Source of the DNA: Peredibacter starrii | GTDB lineage: Bacteria; Bdellovibrionota; Bacteriovoracia; Bacteriovoracales; Bacteriovoracaceae | Direction: 5' to 3' | Length of the DNA: 64,000 nucleotides | Assembly: GCF_034259205.1 (NCBI RefSeq) | Contig: NZ_CP139487.1 | Span: forward strand, 3,472,001-3,536,000 | Shown: positions 16,089-24,960 of the stretch, piece after piece | Position numbering within the stretch: the first letter of the stretch is position 1 | Layout of the letters: every line of letters begins with the position of its first letter | Program-made: the position numbers and the translations under genes | The notes under the pieces: generated by a model | Databases searched by the model: none | What the model was told of the DNA's origin: nothing | The model's input: the letters and a program-made list of their open reading frames with translations, nothing else

Positions 16089-18053
16089 TTACTCTAAGAA
16101 GTGCTTACGATTCTCTTCGATAATAAATTCGACTTTCTTCTCTGTGCCTAAGATTGGATTGACCACTCTCGCCTGATAAGTACCTTCAGGAATCTGCACA
16201 TCTTTGAAAGGTAGGTCACGTTCTACTTCCACACCCTGCTCTTCATAAATCAATTTAGAGCCAGCAGTATAGTTCATAGAAGTTGTAAGAAGCCCAACTC
16301 GAGCACGTTCCAATTCAGGAACGTTGATCACTTGGGAATTGTTGTCTTTTGTTAAAGTCAGTTTCGTTACGAAAGGCAGGTATCCCGCCTTCTTAACAGT
16401 GACCGTGATTTCCTGGTTAAGATCCACTTTAAGTGGCTTACCCATATAATCTGTCTTGGCACCATTTACCTGAACTTCCATCGAAATATCAACGCCCCCA
16501 AGAACAATGTTACCAGTGCCTTGTTCAGCAGATTGATCCGGTTGTTCAGTCTTATTGTTTCTTTTCGATGAAGGAACGGAAGAGATTTGTCTTCCAGAAT
16601 CCTTGCCATGAATTGCATGCTTTAAGTTGAAGCCAATAATGCCTTCAACCGTGTCGGCCTGAAAGTATGCAAAAGCGGCCAGAGTCGCAGTCAGAACCAT
16701 CACCATTGCTGGAGTTGAAGAGGACTTTTCACTCTCTTCCTGAAGTTCTTTCTTCGACATGACTCGGCTACTAGTCTTGTCTTTTGAGACCTTGATAGAA
16801 ACGGCCGTTCCACCAGGTGTGGCCTTTGAGACTTTCGTGCTAGAGGCCTTGGTTGGGGCCTGTTGCATGAGGGTCTTATTCAGTTTCTTAGTCTGAGTTT
16901 TCTCTTTAATCGTCTGAAGCTCAATCTTGCCTTCAACTGGTTCAATCGCAAGATCTAGTTCACGGATCTTCTCACGTGGACCTTCTTCTTTAGCGCCGGG
17001 CTTGATCACTCCATCTTTCTTGGAGATTTTTCCAGTGCGGCTCTCTTCGTCTTTCATGTCGGTGATGTACGACTGAATATCGATCTTACCGTATTCAACA
17101 AACTTCTCACGGTCCTTACCGATTTCTACTTTGAATAGATCATCAGCAAACGTCTTTAAGTCAGAGGCGTTGAAGTCCGGATAAGTTGAATACAGGAAAC
17201 GCACCAGAGCGCGGTTCATCTGATCCAGGTTCTCATAACGATGAGAACGATCTTTTGAAAGGGCCTTCATCACAATCGCATCCAGTTCTTTTGGAACTGA
17301 TGGATTGATTTCAGACGGAGGAATGATCTTACAGGCCTGAATCTGCTTCAGTACTGCGAGGTCGTTGTTCGCCTGAAACAACTTACGAGAACAAAGTAAT
17401 TCCCAAAGAGTAATACCAACCGCGAACTCGTCATAACGAGCATCAAGCTCTAGTCCATCAAGATATTCAGGAGCGAGATAAGAAAGCTTACCTTTGATCG
17501 TTCCCGCCTGAGTGGCCTCTGAGTTTGTATTTGCTTTGGCGATACCAAAGTCGATCACCTTCACCGCACCATCATACGTAAGCATGATGTTGTGAGGAGA
17601 AATATCACGGTGAACGATATTGTATGGCTTACCAGTTAGTTTATCTGTGAATGTGTGAGCATAGTGAAGACCCAAGCACACCTGAGAAATGATGTAACAA
17701 GAGATCTCAACCGGGAACACTACCTTGCGCTCTTTAAGGCGATCAAGATACTGCTTTAAGTTCGCACCATGGATGTACTCCATAGCGGTATAAAGCTGAC
17801 CATTGGTTTTACCATAGTCATAAACTTGCATGATGTTCGGGTGAAGCATACCGAATGTGATGTTAAGCTCGTCCTGGAACATGCGAACGAATGCTTCATC
17901 ATTAGAGAACTGAGGTTGAACCATCTTCACGGCAACCATCTTGTTCGCCTGCTCACCTAGGTAGCGGGCACGACAAATCTTGGCCATACCACCATCAACC
18001 AGGTGATCCAAGATCAGATACTTTCCGAAACGTTGAAACTTTTTGTCGCTCAT
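16089..18053 (-). CDS. Membrane-anchored Ser/Thr protein kinase with PEGA-like C-terminal domain
   Basis: 654 residues. Kinase domain about 10-290: Lys43 (VAVKM), HRDISPHN (148-155), DFG (168-170), YDEFAVGITLWELL. A basic, Ser/Thr-rich linker follows, then one transmembrane helix (about 450-470, MVMVLTATLAAFAYF) and a C-terminal beta-rich PEGA-like segment (VQVNGAKTDYMGKPLKVDL). Topology: kinase in cytosol, sensor tail outside. Such kinases make the phosphothreonines bound by FHA domains, so the FHA-GGDEF protein encoded 6 kb away is a possible client; this link is inferred. The stop abuts that of the convergent DUF299 gene with no gap. Confidence 0.92.
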   Translation of the reverse strand: MSDKKFQRFGKYLILDHLVDGGMAKICRARYLGEQANKMVAVKMVQPQFSNDEAFVRMFQDELNITFGMLHPNIMQVYDYGKTNGQLYTAMEYIHGANLKQYLDRLKERKVVFPVEISCYIISQVCLGLHYAHTFTDKLTGKPYNIVHRDISPHNIMLTYDGAVKVIDFGIAKANTNSEATQAGTIKGKLSYLAPEYLDGLELDARYDEFAVGITLWELLCSRKLFQANNDLAVLKQIQACKIIPPSEINPSVPKELDAIVMKALSKDRSHRYENLDQMNRALVRFLYSTYPDFNASDLKTFADDLFKVEIGKDREKFVEYGKIDIQSYITDMKDEESRTGKISKKDGVIKPGAKEEGPREKIRELDLAIEPVEGKIELQTIKEKTQTKKLNKTLMQQAPTKASSTKVSKATPGGTAVSIKVSKDKTSSRVMSKKELQEESEKSSSTPAMVMVLTATLAAFAYFQADTVEGIIGFNLKHAIHGKDSGRQISSVPSSKRNNKTEQPDQSAEQGTGNIVLGGVDISMEVQVNGAKTDYMGKPLKVDLNQEITVTVKKAGYLPFVTKLTLTKDNNSQVINVPELERARVGLLTTSMNYTAGSKLIYEEQGVEVERDLPFKDVQIPEGTYQARVVNPILGTEKKVEFIIEENRKHFLE

Positions 18054-18154
18054 AATGCCTCAAGTACCTATCGGTTCTTGGCAGATTTTCTTAAGAAAAA
18101 TCGGCAGAGCTGATGTAAATTAGGCGGTCTTTCGCCATTTCACTAACTTGACCC

Positions 18155-18685
18155 TTAAAGCTCAATCTCTAAGTGACGGAAACTTGGGAAGTTAATGGCG
18201 ATATTTGGAGTATTTAAACGGCTTGGAGATCGCTTACAAAAGCCCATTAATTTATAGTTCTGGAATCTCCACTCTGCCGCTGATGGATGGGTACGGAGAT
18301 ATGAAGCAAAGTTATTAATGATCACATCATCATAACCGTTGAGTTTCATCTGTTCGCGGAAGTTTACGTGAGAAATTTTCGAAGGGTCTGCGCTGTACCC
18401 TACTGTCACCAGGAACGATTCACATTTTGTAAAAAACTCTTTCTCAGAAGCTGAGAACCATTTTGCGAATGGTGAATTCAAATCTGCCTTATAAAAAAGG
18501 GCATCATAATAAAGAGTCACACCGTGGTACCAGCTCATTCTTTGGAAAACGAGAAGATCATCCCAGGCCTCTTTTTGATAAATACCGCCGCGGATAACGA
18601 CTTGTCCTTTAGTGCTCTGGTTATAATTCTTATAAGCAGCACATCCCGACATTACTACGAGCATGGCCATTAAAAAGAATTTCAT
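18155..18685 (-). CDS. Lipoprotein of unknown function
   Basis: 176 residues with signal peptide and lipobox VMSGC (Cys15). The body is mixed alpha/beta with several aromatic residues and a second cysteine near the end (LMGFCKRS). No family recognised. The ATG overlaps the stop of the upstream hydrolase by 4 nt, so it is the last gene of a three-gene unit (PilZ protein, hydrolase, lipoprotein). Confidence 0.7.
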   Translation of the reverse strand: MKFFLMAMLVVMSGCAAYKNYNQSTKGQVVIRGGIYQKEAWDDLLVFQRMSWYHGVTLYYDALFYKADLNSPFAKWFSASEKEFFTKCESFLVTVGYSADPSKISHVNFREQMKLNGYDDVIINNFASYLRTHPSAAEWRFQNYKLMGFCKRSPSRLNTPNIAINFPSFRHLEIEL

Positions 18686-19569
18686 CGGGTCTCCTTGAGC
18701 TGCTTTTCAACCCATGTCTTCATGGTTTCAAAGATGCTTTGACGATCTATCTCATTCCACAATTCATGGTGGTGATGTGGATATTGTACGATCTGGGTTA
18801 GCTGTTTATCAATCCCATGGGCAAAAAGAGTCGTAACTTCTGGGTCTACGATCTTGTCAGTTCCGGCAATGAGAAAAAGACTTGGTATACGCAAATAATA
18901 AGAAAGTCCACGGATACGGTGACAGGCATCCAGGATCTCTTTAACCATCCTGACACTAATAAATTTTGGAATCAAAGAATCAGTATCGAAGTCATTGGCA
19001 CGGTCAGAGTCCCGAGTGAGGTCTGAACCGCTATAGAGCATTGGCAGATGGAGTTTCGGAGTAAGTTTGTCCAACTTCCGGACCAAAGGTTCTGAAATGG
19101 ATTCAAACATCACCTGAGGGCGAATGCATGGACTTGAGAAGATCAGCCCTTTCAAAGGATAGGGATAGCCGTAAGACGTATCCAGAATTCTAGTGAGGGT
19201 AATAAGACCACCCAGTGAGTGAGCACAAATAAAGGTCTGGGTCTTATCAGAGTTCTTACTATGAACAAACTCTGCTGCTTTCAAAAAGTCTTCAACATAA
19301 TGCTTGAAGCTTTCAACGTACGCGCGAGTTCCCCCACTACGTCCGTGTCCGATGTTATCAAAAACAGTAACGGCCACTTCCTGATAATTTTTTAACCAGA
19401 AGTTCACCAGGTCCATATGACGGCCCGAATGTTCCAGGGCCCCATGAACTAAAAAGAAATGAATCTTCGGAGTTCCACGAGTGAAATGGCGGACAAAAAT
19501 AGAAGACTCGCCATCACTGGCGGGAAACGAATGATCTTCAGTTTTGAAAGGAGCAATACCCTTGGCCAT
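18682..19569 (-). CDS. Alpha/beta hydrolase, monoacylglycerol lipase-like
   Basis: 295 residues. Fits the serine aminopeptidase/MGL family: oxyanion segment VHGALEHSGRH (41-51), FDNIGHGRSGG (70-80), nucleophile Ser118 in AHSLGG (Ala replaces the usual first Gly), Asp in AGTDKIVDPEV, His in HHHHELWNE. No signal peptide, so cytosolic. Likely cleaves monoacylglycerols or lysophospholipids. It lies between a c-di-GMP receptor and a lipoprotein, coupled to both by overlapping start/stop codons. Confidence 0.88.
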   Translation of the reverse strand: MAKGIAPFKTEDHSFPASDGESSIFVRHFTRGTPKIHFFLVHGALEHSGRHMDLVNFWLKNYQEVAVTVFDNIGHGRSGGTRAYVESFKHYVEDFLKAAEFVHSKNSDKTQTFICAHSLGGLITLTRILDTSYGYPYPLKGLIFSSPCIRPQVMFESISEPLVRKLDKLTPKLHLPMLYSGSDLTRDSDRANDFDTDSLIPKFISVRMVKEILDACHRIRGLSYYLRIPSLFLIAGTDKIVDPEVTTLFAHGIDKQLTQIVQYPHHHHELWNEIDRQSIFETMKTWVEKQLKETR

Positions 19570-20345
19570 TAATTTTCTTGAACGTACTTTTCAATTGAAC
19601 GCTTGGCCTCGTCAGAAAGTCCCTGGAAACGGAACGAGAATCCCGAATTGCCTTCCAGGATACGAACAACAACACCAGACGCTACGAAGTGATAATCTGT
19701 ATTTTCCGGATGAACGTTAATTGAAATTTTATCTCCGGCATTGCCTTTGAAGTTATCCAGAAGCACTTGCATGCCTCCGATGGAAATATCACGGCAAATA
19801 CCTTCGAAAAGACTCTTATTATTCTGAACAAACAAACGCGCGATGAATGGTTTTCTAATCGCTGCTCTACGATCCGCTTCTTGAATCATTGGCGGAACTT
19901 CTTCAAATACTTCCTGATACTCTGGAAGATCAGCGAGAAGTTTCCAATCTCTCATACCTGTTACGAAAACAAGTGTCTTACCGTTAATACGGTTCTCTTT
20001 AAAGAGTTGCTTAATTTGTTTCAGATTGAATGGGCCGTAATCAGTAGCAGCGCCTCCTCTGTCCGCACCAATGCGAATAAAGATGACTCTTTCGTCAGGA
20101 TTTAAAGTACTGAATTTAATTTCTTTCTCAGGAAGTTTCGCAACTTCAGGTGGTAATTGAGGAGCAGGAGCTTGCTTAACTTCTAGCTCTGGAACTTCTT
20201 TAATTTTCTTCCAGTTCTCGAAGCCTTTTTTCCAGACAAAATCTTCGGCCTTAAGTTCTTGATTAGTGATCATCGACATGATGACTTCAATTTCTACTGG
20301 CCCCTGACGATTACCTTTTTGAACGTAATACCAATTGTCCGCCAT
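19569..20345 (-). CDS. GYF-GYF-PilZ protein, likely c-di-GMP receptor
   Basis: 258 residues. Two GYF_2-like domains: WYYVQKGNRQGPVEIEVI (5-22) and YGPFNLKQIKQLF (103-115), each ending in a conserved W (ENWKKI, RDWKLL). A PilZ domain occupies about 155-258, with the c-di-GMP motifs RxxxR (R160-R164) and DISIGG (186-191). GYF_2 domains are protein-interaction modules, so this is likely an effector linking c-di-GMP to a partner. It is the first gene of a three-gene unit. Together with the FHA-GGDEF cyclase it gives both a producer and a reader of c-di-GMP in this window. Confidence 0.9.
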   Translation of the reverse strand: MADNWYYVQKGNRQGPVEIEVIMSMITNQELKAEDFVWKKGFENWKKIKEVPELEVKQAPAPQLPPEVAKLPEKEIKFSTLNPDERVIFIRIGADRGGAATDYGPFNLKQIKQLFKENRINGKTLVFVTGMRDWKLLADLPEYQEVFEEVPPMIQEADRRAAIRKPFIARLFVQNNKSLFEGICRDISIGGMQVLLDNFKGNAGDKISINVHPENTDYHFVASGVVVRILEGNSGFSFRFQGLSDEAKRSIEKYVQEN

Positions 20346-20472
20346 ACTATCCTCAACCTATTGAAATAATTATTAATAATATATTACTCCAACCGATATG
20401 CTTTTTAGGTGTAAGGGCAAGATTTTCCTAAGGAAACACCGTGAATGAACGTCAAGTATTCTACTCAAAAAC

Positions 20473-20500
20473 TAAAGTTTCGCCCCTATTACTCCGATTC
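20473..20500 (+). promoter_or_regulatory. Candidate sigma-28 (FliA-type) promoter before the VWA-like lipoprotein
   Basis: TAAAGTTT (20473-20480) is a perfect FliA -35 box; after 12 nt comes TCCGATTC (20493-20500), 5/8 to GCCGATAA with the CCGAT core kept. The ATG follows at 20531, preceded by AAGGTG. Confidence 0.5.
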
Positions 20501-20530
20501 GTAGATCAGGAAATACCTTAAGGTGAAATT

Positions 20531-21979
20531 ATGAAAATTAAATGGTCGGCTTTTTTCTCTATTCTAGCTCTAGCAACCTTCGTGGGATGCGGATCAGAAC
20601 AATTCGGAACGACCCCTCAATCCTCTACGAGTAATCCGGATGCGGTGAAGGAATATCAGCAATATTCTTGCTCTGATTTTACTCTGGTGAAACCCAAAGT
20701 CGATATTATCTACATGCTGGACAACACCCAGAGCTACTACTATTCATCCACTGATATCAAGAATGCGGTAAATGGAACGTTAAATAGTATTTCAAGTCAG
20801 TTTGATTATCGCATTATCACAACGACTCTAGTAAACCCTTCACACGATTTAATTAACACTTATCAGAACTACAATTCATCTGATGATAATAGTGATTTTC
20901 GTGTTTTAACAAATTCTGAGACTGCACTTCCATCTAGTGTTGCAAGTAAAAAGGTCATCTCTACTAGTGAACTTACTTCTTTTTATAACGTTCTAGATGT
21001 TGCCCATGTGGAAAGAGGACTATGGCGTTTGAAGAAGTTTATGGATCGTCATATCCAGACAGGTCTACTTCGTCAGGGTGCTTATCAATTAGTAGTAATT
21101 GTATCCAATAAATTTGATACTGAGGTCGAAGCAATTAACAGTAGCAGTGCAAATTATCCAATTGAGTCAGCGTTTACTACGCGTTTTAACCAGCTGAATG
21201 CAATTAAGACCCAACTTCAGGCACCAGAATTCAGACTTTTCTCTGTAACGGCCAAGACCTCTGGCTGTAAGGAAGGCTGGTGGGCCTCAACCTATTCTTA
21301 TACAAGAATGTCTCAGGCCTTTAATTCTGATGATAGCTTTGACTTGTGTTCTGGGAACATCAGTTCAGTTTTTAGTTCGGTAAATAATTCTATTAAACAA
21401 GTCGAAATTCCTCACACATACCGTTTTTGGCCAGTTAAATTTGTTCCTAATGATACGACTTCTGCAAATTTTGTTAACTTTGAAGTTCGCAAAGTCAGTG
21501 CAAATGGAACTTCGACTCTAATTCCAGCAAGCGACTATACAAAATTTGACAACGGTCAGAGTGCTCCGGATAAAAACATTCTAACTACAAATTATCCTAA
21601 CCCTGTTCAAATCGTAAAAAATGTTCGTCACTTCATTGAGTTCAAATCAGGGGCGGAAGTAACTTATCCTGATTGCGTTTTAGTTAAATCAACTTCGAGA
21701 ACTGAATATTTTGGATACATAAAACTAGATAGAGCTCCACAAGTTGGAACAATCTACGTAACTATTAATGGTCGAGTGATTCCTCAAAGCGCAACGAATG
21801 GATGGACTTATCTAGGGAACACAACTGTACAAAACACAAAGGTCGAGACGTCAGATCCGAATGATAGTATTTCACCGGCCACACCGGCGACAGGTTTTAT
21901 TCTTCAACTGAACGGAGAGAGTAATTACTACAAGTCAGGTGACAACGTTCAAGTGAACTTCATCCCATCTTCAATCTAA
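20531..21979 (+). CDS. Lipoprotein with von Willebrand factor A-like domain
   Basis: 482 residues, lipobox FVGC (Cys20). After a Ser/Thr-rich linker, KVDIIYMLDNTQS (56-68) looks like the first strand and metal-binding loop of a VWA domain, but reads D-x-T-x-S instead of D-x-S-x-S. Further blocks (LVVIVSNKFDTEV; FRLFSVTAKTSGC) fit the next strands of that Rossmann-like fold. The C-terminal 170 residues look beta-rich. VWA proteins are usually adhesion or protein-binding modules; a surface-exposed or periplasmic binding role is likely. The gene stands alone between a sigma-28-like promoter and a terminator. Confidence 0.75.
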   Translation: MKIKWSAFFSILALATFVGCGSEQFGTTPQSSTSNPDAVKEYQQYSCSDFTLVKPKVDIIYMLDNTQSYYYSSTDIKNAVNGTLNSISSQFDYRIITTTLVNPSHDLINTYQNYNSSDDNSDFRVLTNSETALPSSVASKKVISTSELTSFYNVLDVAHVERGLWRLKKFMDRHIQTGLLRQGAYQLVVIVSNKFDTEVEAINSSSANYPIESAFTTRFNQLNAIKTQLQAPEFRLFSVTAKTSGCKEGWWASTYSYTRMSQAFNSDDSFDLCSGNISSVFSSVNNSIKQVEIPHTYRFWPVKFVPNDTTSANFVNFEVRKVSANGTSTLIPASDYTKFDNGQSAPDKNILTTNYPNPVQIVKNVRHFIEFKSGAEVTYPDCVLVKSTSRTEYFGYIKLDRAPQVGTIYVTINGRVIPQSATNGWTYLGNTTVQNTKVETSDPNDSISPATPATGFILQLNGESNYYKSGDNVQVNFIPSSI

Positions 21980-21992
21980 TGATTTATTGAGC

Positions 21993-22015
21993 GAAGGCCC
22001 TAAATCGGGGCCTTC
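21993..22015. terminator. Bidirectional hairpin terminator
   Basis: GAAGGCCC (21993-22000), 7-nt loop, GGGCCTTC (22008-22015). It lies between the lipoprotein and the convergent cNMP-binding gene, whose stop codon is inside the left arm and loop. The T-tract is weak on both sides. Confidence 0.6.
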
Positions 22016-23091
22016 TCTTGATTTAATTTCTTGATGGCATTCATGAAACAGATAATCGGATAGAGCTTCTTCATCTTCTCAAAATCAATCTCTACCATCG
22101 TCCCGGCATTATCGATCAACACCTCACCAAAGATACTTAGGTTCTTTCCATCTTCAGTTTGATCAGCACCGATGGCCACGTTTTCTGCTTGAAACTCTTT
22201 GAGGACATTCGTGAGATTGTAATACTGAGTGAATTTCGGTTTGTAATCCGAATCGGCCTTAAGATTTGGAATCGTAGAAACAGCTCCTTCGGCCTTCTCA
22301 AGCATCTTCCCAATGAGAGTCTGACACTTCTCACCGATTTGAATTTTCTTCTCTTCCGGAAGATGACGTTCAGAATTGTAATAGATGAAGACCTGACGAA
22401 TGAGTTCTACATGCTTCAACGTCAGAATGTTTGGTAGTTTATCAGCGTCTTCCGCAACTTCCATCCAACCAAGAGCAACCAGAATATTAATCACACTCTC
22501 CTGCTTTACTTCCATGATGGTGTAAAGGTCCTGAGTATAGAGATTAAGCGTCTTCTTATTAATCGTGAAAGTCGATCCCTTCACTTCACCATGAGCTTTG
22601 AAAACCAGAAACAACGTTCCGAGAATTCTCATCACCTCAATGGGCTTCACAAATTCATAACCCGCATGCTTACCACTATAAGAAACTGAAGCTTGATTAT
22701 CTTCAAGTTCACGAATGCGAGCATTGCTCTTACGAAGACGTGTTACCAGTGTATTGATGATTGTTTTGAACCATGGATTGAGGGACGACATGGTCTTACC
22801 AAAGGCCGCGAATGAAATCTCAATGATCTCGACTGGCGTAATGGCAGAAGCAGAACAAGAACGTTTTTTTCCAGAACCGTCTTCATCAAAATAGGCCATC
22901 TCACCGATCACTTCGCCAGAGCGGAGAACCGCGATTTCGATGTACCCCTTCCCTTTTGGTTTAAAGAGACGGATCTGACCTTTCTGAATAATAAAAAGCG
23001 AATCGGCAGCGTCTCCATCATTAAAGAGGATCTCACCTGGCTTAAAGGTTTTGAGACCTGATTTAGCTTGGGCCGCTGCCGGAGTTGTCAT
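22000..23091 (-). CDS. Cyclic-nucleotide-binding-domain protein without a Crp-type DNA-binding domain
   Basis: 363 residues. Residues 15-130 form a cNMP-binding jelly roll: FKPGEILFNDGDAADSLFIIQ, LRSGEVIGEMAYFDEDG, RSCSASA (phosphate cassette region). A helix carrying RLRKSNARIRELE follows, as in the Crp dimer helix, but no typical Crp winged helix comes after it. About 220 residues of unknown, mostly helical sequence follow instead, with a beta-rich end. It probably acts through a non-standard effector domain. The thiolase gene lies upstream and its stop overlaps this start by 1 nt, so the two are co-transcribed. Confidence 0.82.
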   Translation of the reverse strand: MTTPAAAQAKSGLKTFKPGEILFNDGDAADSLFIIQKGQIRLFKPKGKGYIEIAVLRSGEVIGEMAYFDEDGSGKKRSCSASAITPVEIIEISFAAFGKTMSSLNPWFKTIINTLVTRLRKSNARIRELEDNQASVSYSGKHAGYEFVKPIEVMRILGTLFLVFKAHGEVKGSTFTINKKTLNLYTQDLYTIMEVKQESVINILVALGWMEVAEDADKLPNILTLKHVELIRQVFIYYNSERHLPEEKKIQIGEKCQTLIGKMLEKAEGAVSTIPNLKADSDYKPKFTQYYNLTNVLKEFQAENVAIGADQTEDGKNLSIFGEVLIDNAGTMVEIDFEKMKKLYPIICFMNAIKKLNQEKAPI

Positions 23092-24254
23092 TATCTGATC
23101 TTCTCGATGATAACACTTAGTGCTTCACCACCACCGATACAGATTGCTGTACAACCGTATTTAGCATTTTTCTTTTTCATGGCGTTCATAAGAGTAACCA
23201 TAATACGAGCACCAGAAGCACCGATTGGGTGACCAATAGCAACTGCGCCACCGAATACGTTTACTTTATTGTGAGGAATTTTACATTCCTTCATCGCTGC
23301 CATTGTTACAGCTGCGAATGCTTCGTTAATTTCGAATAGATCGATTTGTTCCATTGAAAGACCGGCCTTCTTAAGGGCCTTATTGATCGCGTCTACTGGA
23401 GCAGTTGTGAACCAAGTTGGGTTCTGAGCATTTGAAGCGTAACCAAGAATCTTGAATTCTGCTTTATCAGCGAAAGCGTCACCAGCAAGAACTACGGCAG
23501 CCGCACCATCATTGATAGTTGAAGCGTTAGCTGCTGTGATTGTTCCGTCTTTTTCAAAAGCAGGCTTAAGACCCGGCATTTTTTCGAAGTTGGCCTTGAA
23601 TGGACCTTCATCTTCAGTGATATCTGTTGTGCCGCCTTTAGCAGGAACTTTTACAGCAACGATTTCGTCTTTGAATACGCCTTCTTTAGCAGCGGCCTGA
23701 GCGCGTTTGAAAGATTCAATCGCGAAAGCATCTTGCTCTTCACGGCTCATGCTATATTTTTTTACACACTCTTCAGCACAAACACCCATCGCTACATTTC
23801 TGTAAGCGTCAGTTAGACCGTCCCATGCCATAGAATCTTTCATCTCTGTTGGACCGAACTTAAAACCGTTACGAGAGTTCATGAGCATGTGAGGAGCAAG
23901 TGACATGTTCTCCATACCACCGGCCACAACTACCTGGTTATCACCAGTCATGATTGAACGAGCACCAAGGATGATTGCTTGAAGACCAGAACCACAAACC
24001 TTACCAACAGTTGTTGTTGGAACGCTTTCTGGAATACCAGCACCCAGAGAGGCCTGACGTGCAGGGGCCTGGCCAACACCAGAACTAATCACGTTACCCA
24101 TGAAAACTTCATCAACTTTATTTTTTTCAATATTTGATTTTTGAAGTGCACCTTCAATTGCTGCTGCACCTAGTTTTGGAGCAGGAACTTGTGAAAGTGT
24201 ACCAAGAAAACTACCGATGGCCGTGCGGGCACCGCCAAGAATATAAACTGCCAT
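23091..24254 (-). CDS. Acetyl-CoA C-acetyltransferase (thiolase)
   Basis: 387 residues from the ATG at 24254 (AAGGA upstream; the open frame extends to 24299, but family N-termini begin at MAVYILGGARTAIGSF). Condenses two acetyl-CoA or cleaves acetoacetyl-CoA. The nucleophile is Cys87 in KVCGSGLQA, with GHPIGASGAR (catalytic His) and CIGGGEALSV (second Cys) near the end. With Hbd, Crt and the butyryl-type dehydrogenase at 27.5-30.3 kb it completes the acetyl-CoA to butyryl-CoA path. Confidence 0.93.
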   Translation of the reverse strand: MAVYILGGARTAIGSFLGTLSQVPAPKLGAAAIEGALQKSNIEKNKVDEVFMGNVISSGVGQAPARQASLGAGIPESVPTTTVGKVCGSGLQAIILGARSIMTGDNQVVVAGGMENMSLAPHMLMNSRNGFKFGPTEMKDSMAWDGLTDAYRNVAMGVCAEECVKKYSMSREEQDAFAIESFKRAQAAAKEGVFKDEIVAVKVPAKGGTTDITEDEGPFKANFEKMPGLKPAFEKDGTITAANASTINDGAAAVVLAGDAFADKAEFKILGYASNAQNPTWFTTAPVDAINKALKKAGLSMEQIDLFEINEAFAAVTMAAMKECKIPHNKVNVFGGAVAIGHPIGASGARIMVTLMNAMKKKNAKYGCTAICIGGGEALSVIIEKIR

Positions 24255-24358
24255 AAAATGATCCTTTTTCAGAATGATAAGATTGTCTTTCTTTTCCAAA
24301 TATTTTAATTAAGGGGCATATAAAAGACCACTAAATCTTTCACTTAAGGCGGGGCGTC

Positions 24359-24838
24359 ATGTTAGCTAGAAAAAAGACTTCAAAACAAGGTAAATCCCTC
24401 CCATCTGAATGGCTAGAAAGTCTAAATCGACTTTTAAATGAAACATACAAAAGTGAGTGTAAACAGAACGGTCGTTATTTCGACGTATATGGACAAGTAT
24501 ATCCAGAAGAACTTCTTCTAACGGTTTCGTATCTCTCAGAGAAAGATGAGTATCTTTCTCCGATTACTTGTTTCCTTTCTTGCGAGCCAGATCAGATGGC
24601 CACAGAAGAAAAAGTAAAAGAGACTCAGGCGAATTTCATCGATATCGTGGGCCTCTTCTTCGATGAGATTTTTGCTGATTCTGAATGGGATGAGTTTGAG
24701 CCAACTTGGCAGGAAGTAAGTCACAAAAACCAGAATTACTTCTATAAGCTCTCAAGAGAGAACATCAACCTCACTCTGGAGGCCGATAAGCTTCTAGGAG
24801 AGGAATTTCAGGACCTTGAAGAGGAAACTGACCACTAA
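24359..24838 (+). CDS. Hypothetical acidic protein (159 aa)
   Basis: No family recognised. Basic first 13 residues, then a strongly acidic alpha/beta protein with many Glu, Asp and aromatic residues (EWDEFEPTWQEV) and an acidic tail. No signal peptide or membrane segment. AAGGCGGGG lies upstream of the ATG, and a hairpin follows the stop by 23 nt, so it is a single-gene unit divergent from the thiolase. Confidence 0.6.
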   Translation: MLARKKTSKQGKSLPSEWLESLNRLLNETYKSECKQNGRYFDVYGQVYPEELLLTVSYLSEKDEYLSPITCFLSCEPDQMATEEKVKETQANFIDIVGLFFDEIFADSEWDEFEPTWQEVSHKNQNYFYKLSRENINLTLEADKLLGEEFQDLEEETDH

Positions 24839-24861
24839 AAGTTAATCATTGCTTAAAAACT

Positions 24862-24879
24862 GGCCCTCTTTTGAGGGCC
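24862..24879 (+). terminator. Hairpin terminator
   Basis: GGCCCTC (24862-24868), TTTT loop, GAGGGCC (24873-24879), just after the 159-aa gene. The following T-tract is short. Confidence 0.55.
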
Positions 24880-24926
24880 TAACTTCCTGCATTCACGACA
24901 CTTTTTTCCCCTCATAAACAAACGTT

Positions 24927-24954
24927 TTGTAGATATCCCGGACTGCTCTATACT
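24927..24954 (+). promoter_or_regulatory. Promoter giving a probable leaderless message
   Basis: TTGTAG (24927-24932), 16-nt spacer, TATACT (24949-24954). Only 6 nt separate the -10 box from the ATG at 24961 and there is no ribosome site, so transcription should start at or next to the ATG. Confidence 0.5.
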
Positions 24955-24960
24955 GTTTTC

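Noticed and set aside
18060-18125. Sigma-28-like CCGATAGG and GCCGATTT boxes upstream of the Ser/Thr kinase
   Set aside because: The -35 boxes at the right distance match only about 4 of 8 bases.
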